Assembly (NCBI RefSeq): GCF_902459585.1
Contig: NZ_CABPSC010000003.1
Coordinates: 248,001 to 312,000 of the forward strand
Length of the DNA: 64,000 nucleotides
Origin: Pandoraea nosoerga
GTDB lineage: Bacteria; Pseudomonadota; Gammaproteobacteria; Burkholderiales; Burkholderiaceae
Direction: 5' to 3'
In this document: in pieces, positions 42,975 to 51,982 of the stretch
Layout of the letters: each line of letters opens with the position of its first letter
Numbering within the stretch: the stretch's first letter is position 1
The notes under the pieces: generated by a model
The model's database searches: none
Seen by the model: only the letters and a program-made list of their open reading frames with translations
What the model was told of the DNA's origin: nothing
Made by a program: the position numbers and the translations under genes

Positions 42975-44034
42975 CGACCAGCACAAGGTCTTCCAACTCA
43001 TGCTGTTCGTCGTGACGGTGGTGTTCGGATGGATTCTGTTTCCGCTGTTCGGCGCCCTGTTCTGGGGGACGATTCTCGCCGTACTGTTCCAGCCGGTGCA
43101 GCGCCGCCTGCTCACCCACATGCGCGGCAGGCGCAATCTGGCCGCGCTCATCACGCTCGCGCTGGTACTGCTGATCGTGATTCTGCCGCTCACGCTCGTC
43201 GTCGGCATGCTCACCCAGGAAATCAGCGCGGCGCTCGTGCGCTTTCGCACCGATCTGCCGCAACTCACCATCGCCTTTCAGCAACTGCTCGACCGCCTGC
43301 CCGCCAGCGTGCACCGCGTGATGGACCTGGCCGGCGTGCAGGACCTGAACGCCATCCAGCAACGGCTTGGCGACGGCGCGGCCCAAATCGGGCGTTTCGT
43401 CGCCGTCAACCTGGTGAGCATCGGCCAGAACACGGCACAGTTGCTCGTGAGCTTCGGCGTGATGCTCTACCTGCTGTTCTTTCTACTGCGCGACGGCGCG
43501 ATCCTCGGCACGATCGTGCGTCGCGCCATTCCGCTCGACGAGCGCCACAAGAGCCAGTTGATCCGCCAGTTCACGACCGTCGTGCGGGCGACCGTGAAGG
43601 GCAACATCGCCGTCGCGGTGGCGCAGGGCGCGCTCGGCGGTTTCATCTTCGCCGTGCTGGGCATTCAGGGGTCGGTGCTCGCCGCCGTGGTGATGGCGTT
43701 TCTGTCGCTGCTGCCGGCCGTCGGCGCCGCGTTCGTGTGGGTGCCGGTCGGCGTCTGGCTGCTGCTTTCGGGCTCGATCTGGAAGGGCGTGGTCCTGTTC
43801 GCGTTTTGCGGCATCATCGTGAGCCTGGTCGACAACGTGCTGCGGCCGATTCTCGTCGGCAAGGACACCAAGATGCCCGACTGGGTGGTGCTGATCTCCA
43901 CGCTCGGCGGCATGTCGCTCATCGGGCTCACCGGCTTCGTGATCGGCCCGCTCATCGCCGCCCTGTTCATCGCGAGCTGGAACATCTACACACGCATGGG
44001 CGAGGACGACAGCGATCAGGCAGACGCCGGCTGA
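42961..44034 (+). CDS. AI-2E/PerM-family transporter
   Basis: A 357-residue membrane protein of the AI-2 exporter (DUF20) family. It has eight hydrophobic segments, a central soluble part (residues 65-150), and the conserved C-terminal LLSLLPAVGAAFVWVPVG and DNVLRPILVGKDTKMPDW. Members export autoinducer-2 (TqsA) or act as Na+/H+ antiporters in some halophiles. The NhaR-type neighbour makes an ion-linked role worth considering (inference). ATG 42961 overlaps the regulator gene, so the two are coupled. Confidence 0.88.
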   Translation: MSSRSDQHKVFQLMLFVVTVVFGWILFPLFGALFWGTILAVLFQPVQRRLLTHMRGRRNLAALITLALVLLIVILPLTLVVGMLTQEISAALVRFRTDLPQLTIAFQQLLDRLPASVHRVMDLAGVQDLNAIQQRLGDGAAQIGRFVAVNLVSIGQNTAQLLVSFGVMLYLLFFLLRDGAILGTIVRRAIPLDERHKSQLIRQFTTVVRATVKGNIAVAVAQGALGGFIFAVLGIQGSVLAAVVMAFLSLLPAVGAAFVWVPVGVWLLLSGSIWKGVVLFAFCGIIVSLVDNVLRPILVGKDTKMPDWVVLISTLGGMSLIGLTGFVIGPLIAALFIASWNIYTRMGEDDSDQADAG

Positions 44035-44087
44035 TCATTGGCGGGACGCCGGCCGACGGACGCACCGGCGCCCGGGCGCGGCGCGCC

Positions 44088-45653
44088 CTACGGCGTGACG
44101 AGCTCGCCTTGCCGCCACAGGGCCAGATCGGCGCCGGCCTGCGCCATCACGCTGCCCCAGTCGCCGCGTTGCGGCTGACGATAAAGCGTGACAGACGGAT
44201 ACCAGTCGCTGTCCCGGCGCGAGAGCTGCCAGCGCCAGTCCGGCGTGAAGCCGAGCAGCCCCCAGACCGGCTTGCCGAGCGCCCCGGCCACATGCAGCGC
44301 GGCCGTGTCCACGGCAATCACGAGATCCATCTGTGCGATGACGGCCGCCGTCTCTGCGAAGTCGCTGAGTTTCGCGCCGATGTCGCGCACATTGCCGTGC
44401 GCCGCGAGCTGCGCGCGCTCCTCCTCCGTCGCGTCGACCTGCAGCGAGTAAAACTGTGCGCCGGTATCGAAGACCGGCGCCCAGTGCTCGAGCGCCACGT
44501 CGCGATTCGGCGGGAAAGGCCGTGCGCGCCACACGAAGCCCACGCGCAATTGCCCTTCCGGCCTGGCGCCCAGCATCGAGCGCCAGATCGTCTCGCGCGC
44601 CGCGCTCGCGCGCAGATAGGGCGAAGACATGGCAACGTCGCCGCCGATCTCGAGCAGGTGCGGCAGGCTCAACAGCGGCATCTGCCAGTCGAACGACGGC
44701 ACCGGCATGTGCTCGCCGAGCACGGTCACGCCGCGCGCGAAGCCGCCAAGGAGCGTGACGAGCGGCGCCTGCACCGAGAGCACCACGTTGGCGCCCATCT
44801 CGACGAGGCGCGGCACGAAACGCACGAACTGCAGCGTGTCGCCGAAGCCCTGCTCGCTGTAGACGAACACGGTCTTGCCCGCGAGCGGCGCCTTGCCGTC
44901 CCACAGCTTCTCGCTGAACCGGCGCTTCTGGCCACCGTCCTGCCAGCGCCATTCATAGTCGTGCCAGCCATGCTCGAAGTCGCCGAGCAGCAGATTGGTC
45001 TGTGCGCGGTTGGTGCGCGCACCGGGATGTTCGGGCGCGAGCTTGACCGCCTGACGCAGGCACTGCAGCGCCTCGGCAAATTCGTGCCGCTCACGCAGCG
45101 CCACGCCCAGGTTGACCAGCGGATCGGGCTGCTGCGGGGCGATGGCGTTGGCGAGCCGGTAGGCGTCGATCTCTTCGTCATAGCGCCCGAGCGCACCGAG
45201 CGCGCGACCGCGATTGAAATGCGCCTGCCACAGCGCGGGCGCTTTCGCCGACGTGCGCTCGAACCAGAGAAGCGCACGCGCGTTGTCGCCCGCCTGGGCC
45301 CAGGTAAGGCCGATCGTGTGCATCGTGCCGATGATGTCGGGCGACTGCTGGACGGTCGCCTCGAACAATGCCTCAGCGCGGATCGGACGGCCTGCCTTGA
45401 GGCTGGCCATCGCGGCGTCGTAGGTGGCTTGCGCGCCGGCCTGCGGCACGAGTGCGAGCAACCGGTCGAAGGCGTCGGCGGCATCTTCGAACGCGCTCGT
45501 GCGCAACGAGACATAGGCGAGCCCTTCGAGGGCGGGCAGAAATTCGGGAGATTGTTTCAGTACTTGACGCAACTCGGCGATCGCTTCGTCGAGCCGGCCG
45601 GCGGCACTCAGTTGTCGTGCACGCTCGCAACGCGCGTCCAATGGCGTCGTCAT
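44088..45653 (-). CDS. TPR protein with a glycosyltransferase-like C-terminal domain
   Basis: A 521-residue protein. Residues 1-235 hold about six TPR units (ARQLSAAGRLDEAIAELRQVL, VNLGVALRERHEFAEALQCL). The rest resembles a GT9/heptosyltransferase fold, with VFVYSEQGFGDTLQFVRFVP, RVGFVWRARP and DLVIAVDTAALHVAGALGKPVWGLLG. This architecture is common in beta-proteobacteria near flagellar or surface glycan loci, and may modify proteins. The catalytic acid is not visible. Start chosen at ATG 45653; ATG 45662 is also in frame. Confidence 0.82.
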   Translation of the reverse strand: MTTPLDARCERARQLSAAGRLDEAIAELRQVLKQSPEFLPALEGLAYVSLRTSAFEDAADAFDRLLALVPQAGAQATYDAAMASLKAGRPIRAEALFEATVQQSPDIIGTMHTIGLTWAQAGDNARALLWFERTSAKAPALWQAHFNRGRALGALGRYDEEIDAYRLANAIAPQQPDPLVNLGVALRERHEFAEALQCLRQAVKLAPEHPGARTNRAQTNLLLGDFEHGWHDYEWRWQDGGQKRRFSEKLWDGKAPLAGKTVFVYSEQGFGDTLQFVRFVPRLVEMGANVVLSVQAPLVTLLGGFARGVTVLGEHMPVPSFDWQMPLLSLPHLLEIGGDVAMSSPYLRASAARETIWRSMLGARPEGQLRVGFVWRARPFPPNRDVALEHWAPVFDTGAQFYSLQVDATEEERAQLAAHGNVRDIGAKLSDFAETAAVIAQMDLVIAVDTAALHVAGALGKPVWGLLGFTPDWRWQLSRRDSDWYPSVTLYRQPQRGDWGSVMAQAGADLALWRQGELVTP

Positions 45654-46199
45654 GCGGCGCATTCCTTGCTTGTCTAGGGGGATGAGGGGACGGGCCGGCA
45701 AGCCGTTTCTCGGCCGCGGCGTATTGCCGGCGGCCACAGGCGCCGTGGCCCGTGCGAGCGGTGCACACTACATGACCGCACGGCCCGAATCAAGCCGCGC
45801 GGATTGGTCCGCGCCGCGCTCAGAAAGTTCATATCTTCACGACAAGACGGCAGGCGGCAAAAACGTCCACAGGTCGCCATTGACGCGATCCGGGTGCCGC
45901 CTGCGCCAGCCGTGCGCCCCGCCGGCCGCAAGCCTGGACGCCTGGACGCCGCCGCAACGCAAGCCAGCGGTTCGGTATCACGCAGCGAAACATGGTACTT
46001 GCGCAGTGCAGCATAAAAACCACAGTCGGTCACGCAATGCCCGGTTTGCCAGACCGATGCACGCGCTTTAACATCAAACGCCGAGGCAATCTGGTAGCAT
46101 CCGCTGCCGTCCGTGCGCGCGGGCATCGTCGCTGCCGTGCCGCACACAGACGCTCCAGATCCGTTGTTCGTCCGCCCCCCGCATTCACTCGAGGTACCG
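45654..46199. other. Divergent intergenic region
   Basis: 546 bp between the TPR gene and the ABC permease gene. Base composition is host-like, with no convincing coding frame on either strand. It must hold both divergent promoters. No consensus pair or palindrome stood out. Confidence 0.5.
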
Positions 46200-47939
46200 A
46201 TGACGCGCGTAGCCCGTCCGTTCATCCCCGCCACTGCGCGACGCCTGCTGCCCAATCGCTGGGACTTCATTGCCTTCCCGCTCATCATCGGTTTCCTGAT
46301 GGTCAGCTCCTCGGGCATCCGCCAGACGTGGGCCCCGCTGGCCGACCTGCAGACCGAGGTCATTTCGCTGGACCCGGCCAACCTGCCCGAATACGCCCTG
46401 CGCACCACGCTGCGCATGCTCGCGGCAATGGTCGCCTCGCTGCTCTTCACGCTGGTCTACGGCACGCTCGCGGCAAAGAGCCGCCGCGCCGAGAAGCTGC
46501 TCGTGCCGATGCTCGACATCCTCCAGTCAGTGCCGGTGCTGGGCTACATCTCGTTTACCGTCACGTTCTTCCTCGCCCTCTTTCCCGGACGCGTGCTCGG
46601 CGCCGAATGCGCCGCCATCTTCGCCATCTTCACCAGCCAGGCGTGGAACATGACGTTCTCGTTCTACCAGTCGATGCGCACCCAGCCGCGCGACCTGTCG
46701 GAAGTCGCCGTGAATCTGCGTCTTTCGCCGTGGCAGCGTTTCTGGAAGCTCGACGTGCCCTACTCCATGCCCGGCCTCATCTGGAACATGATGATGAGCA
46801 TGTCGGGCGGCTGGTTCTTCGTGGTGGCGTCCGAGGCGATCACCGTCGGCGACAAGACAGTCACGTTGCCCGGCATCGGCGCCTATCTGGCCACGGCTAT
46901 CCTGCAGCGCGATCTGCAGGCCGTAGGCTGGGTGATCCTGGCGATGGTCGTCGTCATCGTGATCTACGACCAGTTCCTGTTCCGCCCGATGGTGGCCTGG
47001 GCCGACAAGTTCCGCCTGGAAGACACGGTCTCGCAGGCCGCGCCCGAGTCGTGGGTGCTCAACGTGATCCAGCGCACGCGCGCGATCCAGTATCTGCTGC
47101 GCCCGTTCGGCAAGCTGCTGCGCACGCTCGCTCGGCTGCGCATGCCGCTGTCGCTGCCCGCGGCGATCCATTCCGAATCGAAGACCCCGCTCTCGCGCCT
47201 GATCGACGGGCTCTGGGCCGCGCTGCTGGTGGTGCTCGGCGTGTCCGCCGCGTGGAAGATCTGTACGTTCGTGCTGGCCGAAGTCGGCTACGCCGAGGTG
47301 CTGCGCGTGTTCGGCCTGGGCGTGATCACGCTCGTTCGCGTGGTGGTACTCATTGCGATCGCGTCGGTCATCTGGGTGCCGCTGGGCGTGCTGATCGGCC
47401 TGCGCCCGAAGCTCGCCGAGCGCATCCAGCCGCTCGCGCAGTTCCTCGCGGCCTTCCCGGCGAACCTGCTGTTCCCGATCTTCGTGGTGGCCATCGTCCA
47501 TTTCCGCGCCAACCCGGACATCTGGCTCTCGCCGCTCATCGTGCTGGGCACGCAGTGGTACATCCTGTTCAACGTCATCGCAGGCGCAACGGCCTTCCCG
47601 AACGACTTCAAGGAAGCCGCCACGAACTTCCGCATCCGCGGCTGGCAGTGGTGGCGTCAGGTGATGCTGCCGGGCATCTTCCCGTATTACGTGACGGGCG
47701 CCATCACGGCCTCCGGCGGCGCGTGGAACGCGTCGATCGTCTCGGAGTACGTGCAATGGGGCGACGACAAGGTCGCCGCGCACGGGCTGGGCGCATATAT
47801 CGCGCAGACGACCGCCGCCGGCGACTATCCGCGCATTCTGCTGGGCATTGCCGTCATGGCGCTGTTCGTCGTACTGTTCAACCGCTTGCTGTGGCGCCCC
47901 ATGTACGCCGTCGCCGAAAGCAAGCTTCGCCTGAATTGA
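46200..47939 (+). CDS. ABC transporter permease, two fused membrane domains
   Basis: A 579-residue protein with about twelve spans. It is two BPD_transp_1 domains in one chain: the first with DLSEVAVNLRLSPWQRFWKLDVP (EAA loop, about residue 170) and the second with DFKEAATNFRIRGWQWWRQVMLP (EAA loop, about residue 465). Nitrate/taurine-type permeases normally act as homodimers of one such domain, so this fusion replaces the dimer. GAGGT precedes the ATG at 46200. No substrate-binding protein gene lies nearby. The substrate is unknown. Confidence 0.88.
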   Translation: MTRVARPFIPATARRLLPNRWDFIAFPLIIGFLMVSSSGIRQTWAPLADLQTEVISLDPANLPEYALRTTLRMLAAMVASLLFTLVYGTLAAKSRRAEKLLVPMLDILQSVPVLGYISFTVTFFLALFPGRVLGAECAAIFAIFTSQAWNMTFSFYQSMRTQPRDLSEVAVNLRLSPWQRFWKLDVPYSMPGLIWNMMMSMSGGWFFVVASEAITVGDKTVTLPGIGAYLATAILQRDLQAVGWVILAMVVVIVIYDQFLFRPMVAWADKFRLEDTVSQAAPESWVLNVIQRTRAIQYLLRPFGKLLRTLARLRMPLSLPAAIHSESKTPLSRLIDGLWAALLVVLGVSAAWKICTFVLAEVGYAEVLRVFGLGVITLVRVVVLIAIASVIWVPLGVLIGLRPKLAERIQPLAQFLAAFPANLLFPIFVVAIVHFRANPDIWLSPLIVLGTQWYILFNVIAGATAFPNDFKEAATNFRIRGWQWWRQVMLPGIFPYYVTGAITASGGAWNASIVSEYVQWGDDKVAAHGLGAYIAQTTAAGDYPRILLGIAVMALFVVLFNRLLWRPMYAVAESKLRLN

Positions 47940-47949
47940 AGGGGCCGTG

Positions 47950-49266
47950 ATGCCGAACGATACCCAACCGACCACCGGAAAAGAGATCTTCTCGCTGGCG
48001 AATGTCAGCCGCGGCTTCCGCAAGGGCAGCGACGAGCGTCAGGTGCTCGACGGCGTGAACCTGCAACTGCACGAAGGCGAGATCGTCGGCCTGCTGGGCC
48101 GCTCTGGCTCGGGCAAGTCGACGCTGCTGCGCATCATCGCCGGCCTGATCCAGCCGAGCACGGGCGACATCCGCTACCTCGGCGAGCCGCTCGAAGGCCC
48201 GCCCGAAGGCGTGGCCATGGTGTTCCAGACGTTCGCCCTGTTCCCGTGGCTCACGGTGCTGCAAAACGTGGAAGCCGGCCTGGAGGCGCTCGGCGTGGAG
48301 CCGAAGGAGCGCCGCAGGCGTGCGCTGGCCGCCATCGACCTGATCGGTCTGGACGGCTTCGAGAACGCCTACCCGCGCGAGCTCTCGGGCGGCATGCGCC
48401 AGCGCGTGGGCTTCGCGCGCGCGCTCGTGGTCAATCCCACGCTGCTGCTCATGGACGAACCGTTCTCGGCGCTGGACGTGCTCACCGCCGAGACGCTGCG
48501 CACCGACCTGCTCGATCTGTGGAGCCAGCGCCAGCTGCCGATCAAGTCGATCCTGATCGTCACCCACAACATCGAGGAAGCGGTGTTCATGTGCGACCGC
48601 ATTCTGGTGCTGTCGTCGAATCCGGGGCGCGTGGTCGCCGAGATCCGGGTGCCGTTTCCGCATCGCCGCAACCGCCTCGACCCGGCCTTCCGCAAGATGG
48701 TCGACGAAATCTATGCGCTGATGACCTCGCGCCGCAGCGCGCACACGATGCAGAAGATGCCGCTCGAACTGTCAAGCCCGCTGCACGAGGTGTCGACGAA
48801 CCTGATGGCCGGTCTGCTCGAGGCGCTCGCCGGGCCGCCGTACAACGGCCGGGCCGACCTGCCCGAGATCGCGCAGACGCTCCTTCTCGAAGTGGACGAC
48901 CTCTTCCCCGTGGCCGAAATCCTCGACCAACTCGGCTTCGCGGAACTCAAGGAAGGCGACATTCTGCTCACTGCCGCGGGCAAGCGCTTCGTGGACATGA
49001 GCACGCAGGAGCGCAAGGTGCTGTTTGCCGAGCATTTGCTGCGCCACGTGCCGCTCGCGGCGAAGATCCGCAGCGTGCTGCAGGAGCGCCGCGGACAGCG
49101 CGCCCCGCGCGTGCGCTTCGAGCAGGAACTGGAAGATTCGATGTCGGACGATCTCGCGCAGGAAACGCTCGACACCGCCATCAACTGGGGGCGCTACGCC
49201 GAGATCTTCTCGTACAACGACCACACCGAGACGTTCAGCCTCGAGGACATGGAAGGCGGCGGCTGA
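47950..49266 (+). CDS. ABC transporter ATPase with C-terminal AAA-associated domain
   Basis: A 438-residue ATPase. The nucleotide-binding domain (1-250) has Walker A GRSGSGKST, the Q-loop, signature LSGGMRQR, Walker B LLLMDEPFSALD and the H-loop His in ILIVTHNIEEA. Residues 285-410 match the ABC AAA-associated domain (PF09821), with EVSTNLMAGLLEAL and LPEIAQTLLLEVDDLFPVAEIL. It pairs with the fused permease upstream (10-bp gap). The extra domain is regulatory in type but its signal is unknown. Confidence 0.9.
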   Translation: MPNDTQPTTGKEIFSLANVSRGFRKGSDERQVLDGVNLQLHEGEIVGLLGRSGSGKSTLLRIIAGLIQPSTGDIRYLGEPLEGPPEGVAMVFQTFALFPWLTVLQNVEAGLEALGVEPKERRRRALAAIDLIGLDGFENAYPRELSGGMRQRVGFARALVVNPTLLLMDEPFSALDVLTAETLRTDLLDLWSQRQLPIKSILIVTHNIEEAVFMCDRILVLSSNPGRVVAEIRVPFPHRRNRLDPAFRKMVDEIYALMTSRRSAHTMQKMPLELSSPLHEVSTNLMAGLLEALAGPPYNGRADLPEIAQTLLLEVDDLFPVAEILDQLGFAELKEGDILLTAAGKRFVDMSTQERKVLFAEHLLRHVPLAAKIRSVLQERRGQRAPRVRFEQELEDSMSDDLAQETLDTAINWGRYAEIFSYNDHTETFSLEDMEGGG

Positions 49267-49284
49267 GCGTCGCCCCGCCGCTCG

Positions 49285-50190
49285 TCAGAAGGCGTAGCCC
49301 ACGCCGATCATCCACGTCTGGTTGATCGTCTTCGAATCGGGCTCGTAGGCGCTCGTGCCGGGGCCGACCTGGGTCACGTCGGAGCGGCCGTACTGAAAGC
49401 GCGACCACTCGTAGGTGGCGTTCACGTGGAAGTTGCGCGCCACGGCATAGTCCAGACCGAAGCCGGCCGCCACGACCGGCTTGTTGCCCAGCGTGAAGGT
49501 GTTCTGCGAGCCGGCCAGCGTCATTGACGAGCCGACCATGGCGCCCGCGCGAATGTCTGCCGTCGCCACGAGCTTCGGCATGATCTCGAGCTGCCCCATC
49601 AGCCCGGCGCCCACGACATGGTGGCGATAGCGCTCGTAAAAGCCATAGGGATCGCGGCTGCTGTCGCGAATCCAGTCGCGATAGCTGTAGCTCAGGTACG
49701 GCACGACCTGCGCATTCCACGGGCCGAGCCGGAACGGAAACGCCCGGCCCGCCCTGAGCGTGACGTCCGTCGTGGTCGAGCGCGTGGTCATGTTGTAGTT
49801 GGGCTCAATGACGCGCCCGGCGACATCCTGCAAATAGCCGCCGTAGCTGACGTTCCCGTGCGCCACGCGCACCGAACCGCTGAAGTAGAGATTGGAGAGG
49901 CCGAAGAGCTGGCGTTGGGTCGACGCGCCGAGCGCGAATGCGGCCGTGGTGCCTCGTTCCGAATCGCTCTTGCCGGGTCCGATGTCTTCCCAGTAGTGCA
50001 GCTGCTGGGCGCCGGCCCCGACCCACACCTGGTTGTTGGCGCGCAGCATGGCTTCCTGCGCATGGGCGCCGGCCGCCAACACGGCGACGCCGGCAAAGGC
50101 AGCGCCGGCAATGACGACGCGGGTCATGGCAACGCGGACGCTGGCTGCGCGCTGGCCGCAAGCGATGGTGCGGCGCGTATTGTGCGTCAT
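49285..50190 (-). CDS. Outer-membrane beta-barrel protein
   Basis: A 301-residue protein. It has an N-terminal signal peptide (MTRVVIAGAAFAGVAVLAAGAHA, cut before QEA; cleavage inferred from the AxA motif), then alternating amphipathic strands rich in Tyr, Trp and Gly, and a terminal Phe (MIGVGYAF) needed for BAM insertion. The signal sequence suggests that MTRVVIAG, internal at about residue 22, could be the true start; ATG 50190 is the longer choice. It resembles generic porin-like or OmpW-size proteins but has no clear family match. Confidence 0.75.
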   Translation of the reverse strand: MTHNTRRTIACGQRAASVRVAMTRVVIAGAAFAGVAVLAAGAHAQEAMLRANNQVWVGAGAQQLHYWEDIGPGKSDSERGTTAAFALGASTQRQLFGLSNLYFSGSVRVAHGNVSYGGYLQDVAGRVIEPNYNMTTRSTTTDVTLRAGRAFPFRLGPWNAQVVPYLSYSYRDWIRDSSRDPYGFYERYRHHVVGAGLMGQLEIMPKLVATADIRAGAMVGSSMTLAGSQNTFTLGNKPVVAAGFGLDYAVARNFHVNATYEWSRFQYGRSDVTQVGPGTSAYEPDSKTINQTWMIGVGYAF

Positions 50191-50653
50191 GGCACGGCCC
50201 TCCCCAGGCGTGATCTCGACGACAACTTGGAAGCGGCCATCGGGTGGGCCGCCGTTTTTCGGCATTGTTTCAGCGCGCCGTGCGCCGCGCAAGCGGAGAA
50301 ATGTGGATGCTTTGCGAACCCCGATCGTCGGGATTCACCCGCGCCGAAGCGTCGCCCCCGCTCGCGGCCTTCGGGCGGCCTCCGGGCGGCCCCTCCGCCG
50401 CGCTGGCGCGCCGGGGCAGTGGGCGTCTGTCGCGTTCGAGAGATTCGTCGAAACGTCCGGCGCCTGTTTGCACCGTGTCAAAAAGGCCACACCTATTGGT
50501 ATAGATACTGATTCGTGGTCGGTTTTGTGCGGTCGCATAATCGATTCAGAACCTGCCCGTCGCGAGTCGAGCGCGCCGGGGGGCGCGGCAACCATGTCCC
50601 GGGCAGGTTCTTTCCGCGGCGAAGACCGTGTATCAGACTCGAGAAGACGCAAC
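50191..50653. other. Intergenic region with a long-range inverted repeat
   Basis: 463 bp between the barrel protein and a small membrane protein. A 10-bp perfect inverted repeat GAACCTGCCC (50549-50558) and GGGCAGGTTC (50601-50610) encloses 42 nt rich in GC that can itself fold. It is followed by TTTCC. A CATAAT box lies about 15 bp upstream of the left arm. It could be a structured leader or a small RNA; no protein frame covers it. Confidence 0.45.
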
Positions 50654-50797
50654 ATGAGCTACTACCATTCGAAAGAAGAAGGGCGGGGACGCGCCATGAC
50701 CTTCACGGCCGCCCATCGCTGGCGCCGGCGCGCGTTTGCCGTGACCTGCGCAGTGATCGCCGCCCTCGCCTACTACGCGGTCCATCACCCGAAGTAA
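50654..50797 (+). CDS. Small single-span membrane protein, 47 residues
   Basis: Starts MSYYHSKEEGRGRA and has one hydrophobic stretch (AFAVTCAVIAALAYYAV, residues 27-43) after a basic RWRRR, which fits an N-in inner-membrane anchor. It ends HHPK. Weak ribosome-binding site. No family recognised. It lies 43 bp after the inverted repeat described above. Confidence 0.45.
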   Translation: MSYYHSKEEGRGRAMTFTAAHRWRRRAFAVTCAVIAALAYYAVHHPK

Positions 50798-50996
50798 GCA
50801 CCCCGGCCCTGGATCGCGCCCGCGGCTCGCTGCGGGCGCAGCGCCAAATGCAACGAGGCGCGCACGACTCGATATCGCACGCGCCTCGTCGGCAACGTCT
50901 CGCTTTTTTCCGCGAATCTCCGCGCTTGCCGCTACCTTCGCCCTGCTTTTCCGTACTTCTGCGCGACGTCGCCCCGACTTCGCCCCGACTTGCGCC

Positions 50997-51980
50997 TCAG
51001 GCCGCGTTTCCCAATGCCGGAGCATGCCAGTCGAGCGGCACGTTGGCGAGCATGTCGTCGACCATCGCATCGAGGCTGAACGCCGGTTGCCAACCCCAGT
51101 CGTAGCGGGCGTGGGTGTCGTCGAGCGTATGCGGCCACGTCTCGGCAATGCCCTGCCGGAAGTCAGGCGCGTACTTCACCGTGAAGCCCGGCACGCGGCG
51201 CGCGATGGCTTCGGCGAGCGTTTTCGGATCGAAGCTCACGCCGGCCACGTTATACGACGAGCGCACGCGCAGGCGCGACGCGTCCGCGTTCATCAGTTCG
51301 AGCGTGGCGCGCACGGCATCGGGCATGTAGATCATGGGCAGCGTGGCGTCTTCCTTCAGGAAGCAGGTATAGCTTTCGCCGCGACGCGCCGCCTGAAAGA
51401 TGTCGATGGCGTAGTCCGTCGTGCCGCCGCCGGGCGGCGTCTTGTAGCTGATCACGCCAGGATAGCGCAGGCTGCGCACGTCCACGCCGAACTTCGTGAA
51501 GTAGTACTCGCACAGCCGCTCGCCGGCCTGCTTGCTGATGCCGTACATCGTAGTCGGGTCCATGATCGCGAGTTGCGGCGTTTCGACGGCCGGCGTATGC
51601 GGGCCGAACGCGGCGATCGACGATGGCCAGAACACCCGCAGGCCCTTCTCGGGATGACGCGCGTTGTGCTCGCGCGCGAGCTCGAGCACGTTGAGCAGGC
51701 CGTTCATGTTGAGCGTCCAGGCCTGCAGCGGGCGCGTCTCGCCGGTGGCCGAGAGCAGCGCTGCGAGGTGGAAGATCTGCGTGATGCCAAAGCGCTCGAC
51801 GAGGGCGGCAAGCCGCGTGGCATCGAGCACGTCGAGCGTCTCGTAATGCACGGCGTGTCGCGACGGCCCCGGGGCGATGTCCGTGGCAATGACGTTCTCG
51901 TTGCCGTACCGGGCGGCCAGGGCCTCGACGAGCTCGCTGCCGATCTGTCCGTTGGCGCCGATGATGAGGATCCGTTCCAT
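50997..51980 (-). CDS. tdh: NAD-dependent epimerase-type L-threonine 3-dehydrogenase
   Basis: A 327-residue short-chain (extended SDR) enzyme. It has the N-terminal ILIIGANGQIGSEL dinucleotide site, WPSSIAAFGP, and the YxxxK catalytic pair in MYGISKQAGE (about residue 140). Extended-SDR threonine dehydrogenases oxidise L-threonine to 2-amino-3-ketobutyrate, which Kbl then cleaves with CoA. It starts 2 bp after the kbl stop, so the two steps are co-expressed. The context makes the substrate assignment good. Confidence 0.9.
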   Translation of the reverse strand: MERILIIGANGQIGSELVEALAARYGNENVIATDIAPGPSRHAVHYETLDVLDATRLAALVERFGITQIFHLAALLSATGETRPLQAWTLNMNGLLNVLELAREHNARHPEKGLRVFWPSSIAAFGPHTPAVETPQLAIMDPTTMYGISKQAGERLCEYYFTKFGVDVRSLRYPGVISYKTPPGGGTTDYAIDIFQAARRGESYTCFLKEDATLPMIYMPDAVRATLELMNADASRLRVRSSYNVAGVSFDPKTLAEAIARRVPGFTVKYAPDFRQGIAETWPHTLDDTHARYDWGWQPAFSLDAMVDDMLANVPLDWHAPALGNAA

Positions 51981-51982
51981 GT

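Noticed and set aside
43029-45677. An 882-codon plus-strand frame across the AI-2E permease and the TPR gene
   Set aside because: It is out of frame with the permease and antisense to the TPR gene. It is Arg/Ala/His-rich with no domain, as expected from third-position GC bias in the real genes.
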